Part shown: positions 17,086-25,231 of the stretch, in pieces | How positions within the stretch are numbered: the first letter of the stretch is position 1 | Layout: the number at the start of each line of letters is the position of its first letter | From: a virus | Strand: one strand, 5' to 3' | IMG/VR virus record: IMGVR_UViG_3300026484_000390 | Location: 1-64,000 of that record | Length of the DNA: 64,000 nt | Program-made: the position numbers and the translations under genes | The notes under the pieces: generated by a model | Databases searched by the model: none | Seen by the model: only the letters and a program-made list of their open reading frames with translations | What the model was told of the DNA's origin: nothing

Positions 17086-18334
17086 AAAACCTATAGCTAA
17101 AAACAATTTTAGTTATTTCAGTTTTTTTCCTTTGTATTCCAATATATTCTTCTTGTGATAATGAAGAACCTACACCACCAATTTGTAGTGCTTCTTTAGA
17201 CTCAAGATAGGCATAATTTATTTGCATAAAAGTACTTTTACCAAGTCTGTAACCATAATTAATAAAATAGCTATTATTTCTAATATCGAATAATTGTGTA
17301 CAATTTCCTGTATAAGGTGCCCCCACATTACTAGACAACCATCCTCCTTTAGTGTGAAACCATTCGAAATTAATAAAACTTTCATTCCCAAATGTTTCAA
17401 AATCTTTTCTAATTCCCAATAAATTTGCTGCACTTAGTTGTATCTTACCAGTACCGAAATTAAAACTACTTGGTGCTGTTTTTACCATCTTTGGGTCAAT
17501 TTCAGAGTCGGCTAACATTTCAAATTTGGCATTATTTGATAAATTCTTAATTCTCGAAAAACCTATACTATCATAAATACTCCATCCTGAAAATTCTGAG
17601 TCATCATATACAATCCCAAATCCAATAGTGTTACTCTCTGCTATTTTATGTTTAGTATAATAAGTATTAGCATAAATATATTCTGTTGTAGCGTGAATCT
17701 TTCCTTTAGAAAACTTATGAATAACTGCCATACCTTTAGTATTATCAATTAAATGTGGAATGGCATGCATCCCGCTTGGAATGTTCAAAGTATTAGTTTG
17801 AGAAAAATTTACAAGTATTTTATGATTTTCATTTATTTTAAATTTAAAAAATATACCCAAAGGGTCTATATCACTCAGGATACTTAATCCTTCTCCGTCA
17901 CTCATATAGTCTTTTGTATATTCCATAGGAAAACCATTACCCATAGGCACTATTCCCATTCCCACTAAAATCTTTGGTGATAAATTATAAGATATATATA
18001 AACCCCTAAAAAATAAATCCTGGCTGTTAAAAAGTTTATGAAAATTGGCATTTTCATTATTTCTACTTGATTTTGTACCTGTTTTATAGGCATAAGGGAC
18101 GGCATTAAATCTGAAATTTTTATAATGATATTTTATTTTCATTTCAAGACTTATATAGTTCCCTGTTTCTTCGTAGCTTTTTTTATTTAATAAAGTTTTT
18201 TTAATATTAAATATTTTATCATTAAATTCGCCAGAAAGTCTCCAGTTATTTTGTTCTTTGATTTCATTAGCATTTAATCCACTTAATATACTTAATGTTA
18301 ATATTATTCCTAATATTTTACTTTTAAAATTCAT
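17084..18334 (-). CDS. Outer-membrane beta-barrel (porin-like) protein
   Basis: 416 residues. Residues 1-23 (basic start, hydrophobic LGIILTLSILSGLNANE) form a Sec signal peptide with a likely cut after LNA. The remainder is rich in alternating beta-strand patterns such as FRFNAVPYAYKTGT, YFINYGYRLGKSTFMQINYAY, with acidic turns, and the chain ends KIVFSYRF with the C-terminal Phe used for BAM-mediated assembly. Length and pattern fit Campylobacterota porin-type proteins. A phage has no outer membrane, so this acts in the host envelope; a single pair of cysteines is not obvious. It is the last gene of a late minus-strand module and starts within one base of the upstream gene's end. A role in blocking receptor, changing permeability before lysis, or superinfection exclusion is inference. 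Probably acquired from a host. Confidence 0.82.
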   Translation of the reverse strand: MNFKSKILGIILTLSILSGLNANEIKEQNNWRLSGEFNDKIFNIKKTLLNKKSYEETGNYISLEMKIKYHYKNFRFNAVPYAYKTGTKSSRNNENANFHKLFNSQDLFFRGLYISYNLSPKILVGMGIVPMGNGFPMEYTKDYMSDGEGLSILSDIDPLGIFFKFKINENHKILVNFSQTNTLNIPSGMHAIPHLIDNTKGMAVIHKFSKGKIHATTEYIYANTYYTKHKIAESNTIGFGIVYDDSEFSGWSIYDSIGFSRIKNLSNNAKFEMLADSEIDPKMVKTAPSSFNFGTGKIQLSAANLLGIRKDFETFGNESFINFEWFHTKGGWLSSNVGAPYTGNCTQLFDIRNNSYFINYGYRLGKSTFMQINYAYLESKEALQIGGVGSSLSQEEYIGIQRKKTEITKIVFSYRF

Positions 18335-18630
18335 TATTCTATACCTCTTTCATATTTAATGGTTTTGTTTTGATATTTTTTTCTAAAGAAGTTCAAAATC
18401 ATTTTTCTTTCTTCATAATTTATAACAAAATTATAATCTTTAGTTTTTTCTTTTGAATTGAAAACCCTTATCCAACCTTTATAAGACTTAGTGTCAATAT
18501 CCATTTTATTTTCTCTAAAAATTCTAACAACTTTGTTATAAGTAAAAAATTCCAATTCTTTCGGTATGGCAGTAGTTTGAAGGAAGATTATTATAATTAA
18601 TATAATTGGTATTTTATTTATTTTTTTCAT
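18334..18630 (-). CDS. Small exported protein of the porin module
   Basis: 98 residues. N-terminus MKKINKIPIILIIIIFLQTTA is a signal peptide or anchor. The rest (KELEFFTYNKVVRIFRENKM and on) is basic, without cysteines. Located between histidine kinase and porin, touching the porin start (shared base 18334), so translationally coupled. No family recognised. A periplasmic partner of either the kinase sensor domain or the porin is a guess from position. Confidence 0.7.
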   Translation of the reverse strand: MKKINKIPIILIIIIFLQTTAIPKELEFFTYNKVVRIFRENKMDIDTKSYKGWIRVFNSKEKTKDYNFVINYEERKMILNFFRKKYQNKTIKYERGIE

Positions 18631-18640
18631 ATCTCCTCCA

Positions 18641-19918
18641 TTATTTTATTAATATTGGCAACCTTAATTCAATTGTAGTTCCTTTATTGCTTGAGGAAAT
18701 CAATTCAATTTCTCCGCCAGCATTATTAATAATAAGTTTATTCAAATACATACCGTTACCTCTTATACCACTATCTGATTTTTTTGTACTAAAATTAGCC
18801 GAAAAAATCTTCTTTTGTACTTTTAACGGTATCCCTTTACCATTATCTATAATTCTAAAATATAATGTATTATCTTCTACTTTATTAAATAAAATAAAAA
18901 TTTTAGAAGCATTTGCCTCAAGTGAATTTTTAAAATGATTTAATAAAATGCTAAGAAGATCGGCATTCTTAAGTTTGTCAGTTCCTATTTTATAATTATC
19001 TAATTTTTGGTCAATCTTATATTCAAAATTTGTATTACTAATATTTATAATTTTAAAACCTCCATCAATAATATTTTTAAGAGATTTATTTCCATTACTA
19101 TACCTAAGATGTTTAAAACCTTTCATCTTTTCAAGAACGGCGTATATTTGTTCTGATGAAGTTTTAATAAATTCAAAATCCTTATTTAATTTTACTAATC
19201 GTTTATTTCTTTGAATCCTCTCTTCAGGCAGAGTAGTTATTTCTTCAGTTATTATATATTCCTCTATTAAAAAGGTACTTAATTCATTATGTATTTTTTC
19301 TATTTTATTATCAATTACTTCTAAAGGGGTATTTAATTCATGATGTATATTTTCGGTTATATTAATCATACTTTTGTTAGCTAATAAGGCTTCAGAACCA
19401 GCATTTATTAAGATTGATTCTTCTTTTTCTTTTTTAATAGCGTTAAATAACGGCCCTAAATATATTATTATTAAAAAGGGCAACAAAAATGCCATAGTTT
19501 TTAGATATTCCGTAATGTTTTTCCTTGTGTTTAAAGCATAATAAGATTTAGAAGTATTGTTATAAATATTTAATTCATATTTATCGTTTATATAAAGAAC
19601 TTTAGTAAGTTTAGAAAAAATATTGGTATTTCGAGAACCCACTTTAAGGTGGCCTTTTTCATCCGGAATAAATTGTTTATTATTAAAAATATTAGTAACT
19701 TTAGTACAAGCAACTATTTTACATAATTGCTCTCTATCGATTTCTCCATATTCTTTAATATTATTGTCTATTTGATTATTTATATAATAAGCGTGATCGT
19801 TAAAAGCCATAGCAAAACTGGCAAAAGCAACAGCATTTATTAAAAATAAAAAGATTAAAATATTTAGAATATACTTTCTAATTATTGAGAAAGCATCCTT
19901 TAGATTGATATCATTCAT
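18641..19918 (-). CDS. Membrane sensor histidine kinase
   Basis: 425 residues. A transmembrane helix at about 12-35, an extracytoplasmic segment of about 95 residues, and a second helix MAFLLPFLIIIYLGPLF near 140. The dimerisation box has ENIHHELNTPLEVID, with the phospho-accepting His in the HELNTP context typical of kinases. The ATPase domain carries the N box LLNHFKNSLEA, the G1 box RIIDNGKGIP, an F box and G2 GIRGNGMYL, so all catalytic elements are intact. Complete kinases are rare in phages. It starts at the TAATG junction with the stop of a 25-residue membrane peptide. The partner is probably the receiver-domain protein at 20079-20756 in the same module. Signal unknown. Confidence 0.92.
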   Translation of the reverse strand: MNDINLKDAFSIIRKYILNILIFLFLINAVAFASFAMAFNDHAYYINNQIDNNIKEYGEIDREQLCKIVACTKVTNIFNNKQFIPDEKGHLKVGSRNTNIFSKLTKVLYINDKYELNIYNNTSKSYYALNTRKNITEYLKTMAFLLPFLIIIYLGPLFNAIKKEKEESILINAGSEALLANKSMINITENIHHELNTPLEVIDNKIEKIHNELSTFLIEEYIITEEITTLPEERIQRNKRLVKLNKDFEFIKTSSEQIYAVLEKMKGFKHLRYSNGNKSLKNIIDGGFKIINISNTNFEYKIDQKLDNYKIGTDKLKNADLLSILLNHFKNSLEANASKIFILFNKVEDNTLYFRIIDNGKGIPLKVQKKIFSANFSTKKSDSGIRGNGMYLNKLIINNAGGEIELISSSNKGTTIELRLPILIK

Positions 19919-19995
19919 TAGTGTTCTGTCCTTACATTTAAATATAACATAATCACTAATGAAAAAACTACTATACTACGGAACATTTTTTTCAT
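19918..19995 (-). CDS. 25-residue membrane peptide upstream of histidine kinase
   Basis: Starts MKKMFRSIVVFSLVIMLYL: basic N-terminus and one hydrophobic helix. It has a strong RBS AAAAGGAG and sits right behind a late promoter. Its TAA overlaps the kinase ATG by one base (TAATG). It may be a leader peptide coupling translation or a real single-pass regulator of the kinase. Confidence 0.6.
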   Translation of the reverse strand: MKKMFRSIVVFSLVIMLYLNVRTEH

Positions 19996-20014
19996 AAATA
20001 ACTCCTTTTGTAAA

Positions 20015-20022
20015 TATTTATA
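20015..20022 (-). promoter_or_regulatory. Late promoter TATAAATA for kinase-porin genes
   Basis: Exact TATAAATA on the minus strand, 20 bases before the 25-residue peptide gene. It divides the module into two transcription units, this one and that from 21249. Confidence 0.72.
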
Positions 20023-20078
20023 ATTAAGGCTTTTCTTAAATACTGCTATGCAGTATTTAAAAATAGAATTAAAAAGTT

Positions 20079-20756
20079 TTACTTCTTAAATATGCATTTT
20101 AAAATATAATCCCGTCTTGTTTTTATATCCATGCTAGTTTTAAATAATATTTTCTTTTTAATATCACCACCAGTTATTTTCTTAAATTGATTAATCAATT
20201 TTTCATTAGACTTAATATAGGGATTTAAGTTATTACCCGTATAAAACAAATATTCTAAATCCGGATTATTACTATACATCATATTAAATGCATCAACACC
20301 CGTATATTTAATATTTCCTTTTTCAGTCATTTTAGAACCGCCTAATGTAATATCAATAATAGCCCATTTAATATTTAAATTAGATAATTTCTCATATAAT
20401 AATTTAAGAGTAAAAGCAGCATGAACCCCACTAATTGTTAAAAGATTAACTTCTTTTAAGTTAATTATGCCTTCTTCGCTAAAGTATTCCATATCATCTT
20501 TAAGAAAACTTACCATTCCTTCATTATCATCTATTATTAAAATAGTATCTAATTTTGGATTATATTCTGGAAGTTCAATCGCATTTTCACATTCATGAAC
20601 AAATTGACCCTTTTTACTACATAATTTTCTTAATGGACATTCATTACAATTAACATCAATAGTAATTTTATCATCTCCAAATAAAGCATCCGCAGTCATT
20701 TCTTCATCCACTAATTTTTCTTCTTTCTTAAACACATTTTTTAAAAATTTAAACAT
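20079..20756 (-). CDS. Receiver-domain (response-regulator-like) protein with Cys cluster
   Basis: 225 residues. Residues 36-56 contain CNECPLRKLCSKKGQFVHEC, four cysteines that may bind zinc or an Fe-S cluster. From about 70 a CheY-like receiver follows: TILIIDDNEGMV (acid pair), KWAIIDITLGG (phospho-Asp), EYLFYTGN (Thr) and KILFKTSMD (Lys), all conserved functional residues. There is no DNA-binding output domain, so it would act by protein contact, with the Cys region as output. In the same late module as the histidine kinase, therefore its likely phosphorylation partner. Followed 13 bases upstream by the tail-anchored protein gene. Confidence 0.85.
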   Translation of the reverse strand: MFKFLKNVFKKEEKLVDEEMTADALFGDDKITIDVNCNECPLRKLCSKKGQFVHECENAIELPEYNPKLDTILIIDDNEGMVSFLKDDMEYFSEEGIINLKEVNLLTISGVHAAFTLKLLYEKLSNLNIKWAIIDITLGGSKMTEKGNIKYTGVDAFNMMYSNNPDLEYLFYTGNNLNPYIKSNEKLINQFKKITGGDIKKKILFKTSMDIKTRRDYILKCIFKK

Positions 20757-20767
20757 CTGTTTTCTCC

Positions 20768-21229
20768 TTATAATAATTTTGATAGTTCTTTGATTATTTC
20801 AATAAACATATCTGGAGCCAATACAGCCCCAGCTGCTAATGTGATAACTGCCAGCGCTGTTAATATCATTTTTACATTTTTCATAATGTAACCAGTACTT
20901 TTAACTTTTTCCCATATTGTCATATTATCAAAAGTGTCAGTTTTAATTTCCTTTTCTTCTATTAATTTTTGAACTAACGTTAGTTTGTTTCTGATTGATT
21001 CATTAAAAGAGTCAATAACAATCTCAGCAAATATTGTTTGATTAGTTTCCAACTTATCATTAATAAAAACCATAAATTGCAATAATTCTTTATGATCTGG
21101 ATATTTAGCACTTAAATCTATTATTGTATTATGAAATTCCTTAGTATTTGTACCAAGTGCTTCAAGCTGGGTATTAAAATCTTTATGTAATTGTTCTAAT
21201 GATATTTCCATTCTTTTAAAATCTTTCAC
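20768..21229 (-). CDS. Helical protein with C-terminal membrane anchor
   Basis: 153 residues. Residues 1-105 are charged and alpha-helical with coiled-coil-like spacing; 116-140 (MILTALAVITLAAGAVLAP) are a single hydrophobic helix near the C-terminus. This is an N-in, tail-anchored layout. First gene of the late minus-strand module, with RBS AAAAGGAGG and promoter at 21249. Possible membrane platform for the receiver protein, or a lysis-related membrane protein; sequence alone does not decide. Confidence 0.7.
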   Translation of the reverse strand: MKDFKRMEISLEQLHKDFNTQLEALGTNTKEFHNTIIDLSAKYPDHKELLQFMVFINDKLETNQTIFAEIVIDSFNESIRNKLTLVQKLIEEKEIKTDTFDNMTIWEKVKSTGYIMKNVKMILTALAVITLAAGAVLAPDMFIEIIKELSKLL

Positions 21230-21248
21230 ATTAGCCTCCTTTTAAAGT

Positions 21249-21256
21249 TATTTATA
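21249..21256 (-). promoter_or_regulatory. Late promoter TATAAATA at head of minus-strand module
   Basis: Exact TATAAATA on the minus strand, 20 bases before the ATG at 21229. Confidence 0.7.
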
Positions 21257-21312
21257 TATAGAAATTAAGTAAAAATATTATATAATATATAATAAAAATA
21301 AAGGGATAGAGA

Positions 21313-22488
21313 ATGATAAAGAGTGATTTGCCAAAATGTGATTTTTGTAATAGTGCACAAACAATAGATAATAAGGTAATAGAGGCTGAAAGTCATGGCA
21401 TTTGTCAAAGTTGTGCCGAAACAGCACTTTATTTGATGCAATCTCAAGAATTTATTGCAGATGTAAACGATGAAACTGAAGTTAGTGAAAATAAAAATAT
21501 TTCCCCGAAACAGTACAAAGAAGTTTTAGATATGTTTGTAATCGGTCAAACTAATGCCAAAAAAGTATTAAGTGTTGCCATTTTTAATCACTTACAAAGG
21601 ATTAAAAATCCAGATTTAAAAATAGACAAAAGTAACGTATTATTTATAGGACCCACAGGTTCAGGCAAAACCTATCTTGCAGAAACGATAGCAAAACATT
21701 TAGATATTCCATTGGCAATTGTCAATACTACAAGTTTAACAGCAGCAGGTTATATTGGTGAAGATGTTTCAAGTGTTTTAGAAAGGTTATGGAAAGATGC
21801 TGGTGAAGATATTGAAAAGGCAGAAAGGGGAATTATATTTCTTGATGAAATAGACAAAAATGCAACAGCAGGTGGTGGCACAAAAAATAAAGATGTATCT
21901 GGTAAAGCAGTTCAACAAGAATTACTTAAAATACTTGAGGGCGATATTGTTAAAATTTATCCAGAAGGTTCTTCTAAAAACAGAAAAGCAGGCGCAGCTA
22001 TTGAAATAAACACTAAGGATATTTTATTTATTGCGGGTGGTGCTTTTGTTGGGCTTAAAGATAAACCAGGTGTTCAACTGTCAGTACTTGGACAAGTTCG
22101 AAAAGATAGTAATACTACAAATATTCAAATGCAAGAAATGCTCAATAATTTTGGAATTATCCCAGAATTTTATGGACGATTTCCTAATATAGTAGAACTT
22201 GAAGAATTAGATTTAAAAAGTATGGAAAATATTATGACTGTTCCAGAAGGCAATATAGTTCAGCAATATAAGGATTTATTTAGTCTAAGTGAAGTTGATT
22301 TAAGTTTTTCTAAAAAATTTATAGATACAGTAGCAAATGAAGCACTAAAAGTAAAAACAGGGGCAAGAGGTTTAAGAACTATAATGGAGGATAAACTTAA
22401 TAATGTTATGTTTAATATTGAGGATTATAAAGGTTGTAATATAACTTTAGATTATAAGTATAATAAGGTTAAGATTATTAAATCTTAA
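21313..22488 (+). CDS. clpX: ClpX-like AAA+ unfoldase
   Basis: 391 residues (E. coli ClpX 424). An N-terminal C4 zinc domain is present: CDFCNSAQ with CQSC 26 residues on. Walker A is GPTGSGKTYLAE, the pore loop is AGYIGED, Walker B IIFLDEIDK, and the C-terminal GARGLRTIMED matches ClpX sensor 2 (GAR). The region where bacterial ClpX carries the IGF loop that docks on ClpP reads SVLGQVRKDS, without an IGF tripeptide, so it may unfold proteins without feeding ClpP, or use a variant. No ClpP is in the window. AT-rich promoter TATATAATATATAAT upstream and RBS AAAGGGA. Diverges from the late module. Roles could be replisome remodelling or targeting host proteins. Confidence 0.92.
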   Translation: MIKSDLPKCDFCNSAQTIDNKVIEAESHGICQSCAETALYLMQSQEFIADVNDETEVSENKNISPKQYKEVLDMFVIGQTNAKKVLSVAIFNHLQRIKNPDLKIDKSNVLFIGPTGSGKTYLAETIAKHLDIPLAIVNTTSLTAAGYIGEDVSSVLERLWKDAGEDIEKAERGIIFLDEIDKNATAGGGTKNKDVSGKAVQQELLKILEGDIVKIYPEGSSKNRKAGAAIEINTKDILFIAGGAFVGLKDKPGVQLSVLGQVRKDSNTTNIQMQEMLNNFGIIPEFYGRFPNIVELEELDLKSMENIMTVPEGNIVQQYKDLFSLSEVDLSFSKKFIDTVANEALKVKTGARGLRTIMEDKLNNVMFNIEDYKGCNITLDYKYNKVKIIKS

Positions 22489-22618
22489 TAGTATATGTTT
22501 GTCTTTAAGATTATAGTAACCTTTTGTTAAGTCATGTGATTGTATATTGTTTCAAATAACTTAGTTTAAATATTAAAAAATAAATCTCTAATTTAAATTT
22601 GATTTAAGATTAATCTGT

Positions 22619-22624
22619 TATAAT
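22619..22624 (+). promoter_or_regulatory. Early promoter TATAAT
   Basis: TTTAAGATTAATCTGTTATAAT, close to the early consensus; 32 bases before the ATG at 22656. Confidence 0.68.
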
Positions 22625-22655
22625 TATATTAACAAAATTAATTAGAGGAAAAATA

Positions 22656-23030
22656 ATGAAAATAAATATCTTAAGAGCAGTTTATGCTGGAGCTGGTGTT
22701 GTACATAAATTAAACAAGTTAATTAATACTTCTCATTACCCTGAACAAGAAGACATTATTAATTATAAATATTATTGTAAGGATGAAATAAATGTTTTAG
22801 TATATGACTATACACCTATTGCTAGGGGTAATATTTTAATAAAATTTCCTAATAAAAACTGGGAGATTCTAAAAATGAATACCAGAATTTTTAAGGATAT
22901 TTCTAAATTGGTAACTAAAAAAACGCCTCATATCAGTAGTAAAAGTAATTGGCTATCTTCTATCAGAAGTTCCTCTTTAAATTCAGTAGAAATTGAAATA
23001 CCTATTAAAACTACAAGGGATTTAAGATAA
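22656..23030 (+). CDS. Early protein of unknown function (124 aa)
   Basis: Starts MKINILRAVYAGAGVVHKLN behind RBS AGAGGAAAA and an early promoter. Mixed composition, basic C-terminal third with repeated Ser. No motif recognised. Followed by a terminator hairpin at 23061. Confidence 0.68.
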   Translation: MKINILRAVYAGAGVVHKLNKLINTSHYPEQEDIINYKYYCKDEINVLVYDYTPIARGNILIKFPNKNWEILKMNTRIFKDISKLVTKKTPHISSKSNWLSSIRSSSLNSVEIEIPIKTTRDLR

Positions 23031-23232
23031 TTGCTCTTTACAAAAATATAGACGATAATAAAGAGTTCCATATCGGAACTCTTTTAACCTCAATAGAAAA
23101 AGCACTTTATTGTGATGTTATTCCGTTAGGCTATATAGAGACGAGTAAATTAGATTGGAAAACCGTCATATTCAAGAAGTTAGTGTAAAATTATATTAGC
23201 AATAGCTAATAGCAGAGAGGCGCTTGAAAAAG
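23031..23232 (+). pseudogene. Decayed paralog of the 23726 gene
   Basis: The sequence aligns along its length with the intact gene at 23726-23965: both encode YKN..D then EKALYCDVIPLG and, in DNA, end with an identical run AGAGAGGCGCTTGAAAAAG. This copy has no ATG, a one-base deletion after TGGAAAA and resulting stops. It is a degraded duplicate. Confidence 0.8.
23061..23085 (+). terminator. Rho-independent terminator-like hairpin
   Basis: AAGAGTTCC pairs with GGAACTCTT (9 bp, five-base loop) followed by TTTT. Lies inside the decayed gene copy and could end transcription of 22656. The intact paralog has a different 7-bp hairpin (23755-23774) at the same place. Confidence 0.6.
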
Positions 23233-23380
23233 TAAACCTTTATCTTTACAAATTTGTTTTAATTCTCCATTGCATTCATAAATTAACTCATTTTTATCAT
23301 TGAGACTGTAAGTATAGCATATTATTACAAAAAAATTTAAAAGGGAGAGTTAATTTAAAGTTGTTTTAAAGTTAATATGT
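23233..23380 (+). other. Non-coding remnant sequence
   Basis: No ORF with start. A cysteine-codon containing stretch on the minus strand is broken by stops. Probably further decay debris before the next promoter. Confidence 0.3.
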
Positions 23381-23386
23381 TATAAT
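23381..23386 (+). promoter_or_regulatory. Early promoter TATAAT
   Basis: TTTTAAAGTTAATATGTTATAAT, an excellent match to the repeated early consensus. Confidence 0.72.
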
Positions 23387-23417
23387 TATATAAACAAATT
23401 AACATTAGGATAACAAA

Positions 23418-23726
23418 ATGGCAAAAACTCCAAAAATATTTAAAATAGAAAGCACAAGAAGAGGAAGAACTTCAGAAACAGTTGGGACAATAGCAGAATT
23501 AACACAAGCATTTAGTTATACATTAGAATGTGGTAAAAGTTATGAATGGGAAAAAGGTAATAAAAAGATTAACATAGCTCCTAAAGGTATTAAAAGTTTA
23601 GTTAAAAATATTGACAATGCAGCAAATAACTCAGCGGTAAATGGTTGGTCAGATACAAGTTACTCTGAAGGTACAATTACTGAAGCTGATAAAATAAAAT
23701 ATACAGCTGAATTAGAAGCTGTATAA
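23418..23726 (+). CDS. Small early phage protein (102 aa)
   Basis: Basic start MAKTPKIFKIESTRRGR, then TLECGKSYEW, IAPKGIKSLVKNIDNAANN and an acidic end. The pattern of a Cys-Gly-Lys-Ser-Tyr turn followed by a Lys-rich PKGIKSLV helix is familiar from small T4-like phage proteins, but no function is known to me. Its stop overlaps the next ATG (TAATG). Confidence 0.72.
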   Translation: MAKTPKIFKIESTRRGRTSETVGTIAELTQAFSYTLECGKSYEWEKGNKKINIAPKGIKSLVKNIDNAANNSAVNGWSDTSYSEGTITEADKIKYTAELEAV

Positions 23727-23965
23727 TGATAGTTTTATATAAAAATAAAGATGACAGTATGAAAATTCATACTGGAACACTTATGACAGATATCAGAAAA
23801 TTAGAAAAAGCACTTTATTGTGATGTCATTCCATTAGGAAATGTAGTAAATGGCGAATTAGATTGGAAAAATCGTCATATTCAAGATGTTGGAATGGAAT
23901 TTATATTGGCGATAGCCAATAACAGAGAGGCGCTTGAAAAAGGTATGCCTGAATATTTTTTATAA
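23726..23965 (+). CDS. Small early protein, intact member of a duplicated pair (79 aa)
   Basis: MIVLYKNKDDSMK... with EKALYCDVIPLG and an acidic DWKNRHIQDVGMEFIL. The decayed relative lies at 23031-23232 with the 102-residue gene between them. A 7-bp hairpin CAGTATG/CATACTG lies within the coding sequence. Function unknown. Confidence 0.7.
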   Translation: MIVLYKNKDDSMKIHTGTLMTDIRKLEKALYCDVIPLGNVVNGELDWKNRHIQDVGMEFILAIANNREALEKGMPEYFL

Positions 23966-23974
23966 GGAAAATAT

Positions 23975-24498
23975 ATGAAAACTTTAATAACAAAATACAC
24001 AGAAGAAATTATAAAATTAAAAAACATTTGATAAATATAGTATAGAAGGTTTCATTGAAGGTGCAGATATTACAGAAGCAAAAATTAAGGTATTAACAAA
24101 TGTTATAAACGATATGGAACAATTTTAATTCCAATTGATAATACAAAAAAACTTCAACTATTGAATATTTTAAAGGAAAAGATGGATATTTTTTGAAAAA
24201 ATATGCTGAATTATGTCTTAAATATGATTTTTATGATATTGATCTAGATAAATTAGACAAAGATTCATTAGAACAATGTGAAGTTAATTATCAAGAATGG
24301 TTAATAGAAAATAATATAAGAGAAAATTCTAAAACTTATACAGTAAATGACTATTTAATGACAAGTATTGATGCTGAAACCATTTCGAGCGCCACAAGTT
24401 CAAATCTTATAAAATATATCGATAGTATTGTACTGCCATTTTGGTATTATTTAAATGGTTCAGTTAGTGAAAACTTTAGAAAAATAAGTGAGAAATAA
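23975..24498 (+). pseudogene. Frameshifted early gene (C-terminal 101 codons open from TTG 24193)
   Basis: An ATG at 23975 with RBS TAAGGAAA opens MKTLITKYTEEIIKLKNI and then stops. Coding-like sequence continues in a second frame (KYSIEGFIEGADITEAK), a third (ILIPIDNTKK) and then the frame open to 24498 (IEYFKGKDGYFLKKYAELCLKYDF). The breaks sit at poly-A runs. One gene with two or three single-base indels is the simplest reading, either real decay or sequencing error. A TTG at 24193 could still start the last part as a 101-residue protein. Confidence 0.6.
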
Positions 24499-24507
24499 AG
24501 GTATAAA

Positions 24508-24909
24508 ATGTTGGATAAATACAGGCTAGAAAGTTATTTAAAAAATAATTTATTTAAAGAAGCAATTAGTAAAATGAATTATTTAAATCTTTATAATGCG
24601 GATGCTAATGATAAATCTAATACTGTTTTAATTAGTAATCAAGATTCAGATAGGGAAGTTCATTCAGAGGAAAAAATACAAGTTTTTAAAGATGTTCTTC
24701 AAATTCAATTCTGGGATGATGAGAATAACATAGGAAAATTCCTTGTTCATTGTGCAGTCGGACAAAGTAGAAGTACTGGCATGGGATGTGCAGTTGAATG
24801 TATTGTTAATTTCAATGGAAGCAGATATGATTATGGAACTGGTTCAAGTGATGTTAAACGACTTGAAAGATATAACCTAAATTTAGCAGTATTTGATGCT
24901 ATTAAGTAA
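24508..24909 (+). CDS. Small tyrosine/dual-specificity phosphatase-like protein
   Basis: 133 residues. VHCAVGQSRSTGMG near residue 90 is a full H-C-x5-R-S/T phosphatase signature, preceded by an F-W-D-D segment that could supply the general-acid Asp. The upstream SNQDSDREV and the helix after the loop fit the small phage predicted-tyrosine-phosphatase shape, but the chain is short. It could dephosphorylate host kinases or act on RNA 5' triphosphates as some members do. Its last 14 bases overlap the next gene. Activity is inferred from the signature. Confidence 0.62.
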   Translation: MLDKYRLESYLKNNLFKEAISKMNYLNLYNADANDKSNTVLISNQDSDREVHSEEKIQVFKDVLQIQFWDDENNIGKFLVHCAVGQSRSTGMGCAVECIVNFNGSRYDYGTGSSDVKRLERYNLNLAVFDAIK

Positions 24910-25162
24910 ACTAAAAGCCGGAGATATATTTTTATATCAGAAAGATTTGGGATTTGCTATTGATGTATTAATAGTTGAATACATTGCCAGATATCCGGAC
25001 GGAAAGCATGTTGGAAAATTATATCACAGTGAACCTTTTCAATTATTTGAAGATGGGTTAATATGTTATTTTAGTTATGAAAAACTAAAAGAATTAAATC
25101 TAAGAACTAACTCGGATTTACGAGCATATGCAGAAAAAATAAAACCAGAATGTTTTATATAA
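24896..25162 (+). CDS. Small early protein (88 aa)
   Basis: ATG 24896, inside the end of the previous gene. MLLSKLKAGDIFLYQKDLGF begins like a papain-like NlpC or cell-wall domain turn (AGDIFLY), but no catalytic Cys-His pair is certain. Unknown. Confidence 0.62.
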   Translation: MLLSKLKAGDIFLYQKDLGFAIDVLIVEYIARYPDGKHVGKLYHSEPFQLFEDGLICYFSYEKLKELNLRTNSDLRAYAEKIKPECFI

Positions 25163-25197
25163 CATTTTCTTTTAAACTCGATTTAATATTAATCTGT

Positions 25198-25203
25198 TAT
25201 AAT
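25198..25203 (+). promoter_or_regulatory. Early promoter TATAAT
   Basis: TTTAATATTAATCTGTTATAAT, nearly identical to the one at 22619. Confidence 0.7.
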
Positions 25204-25231
25204 TATATTAACAAAAACATAAAGGAAACAA

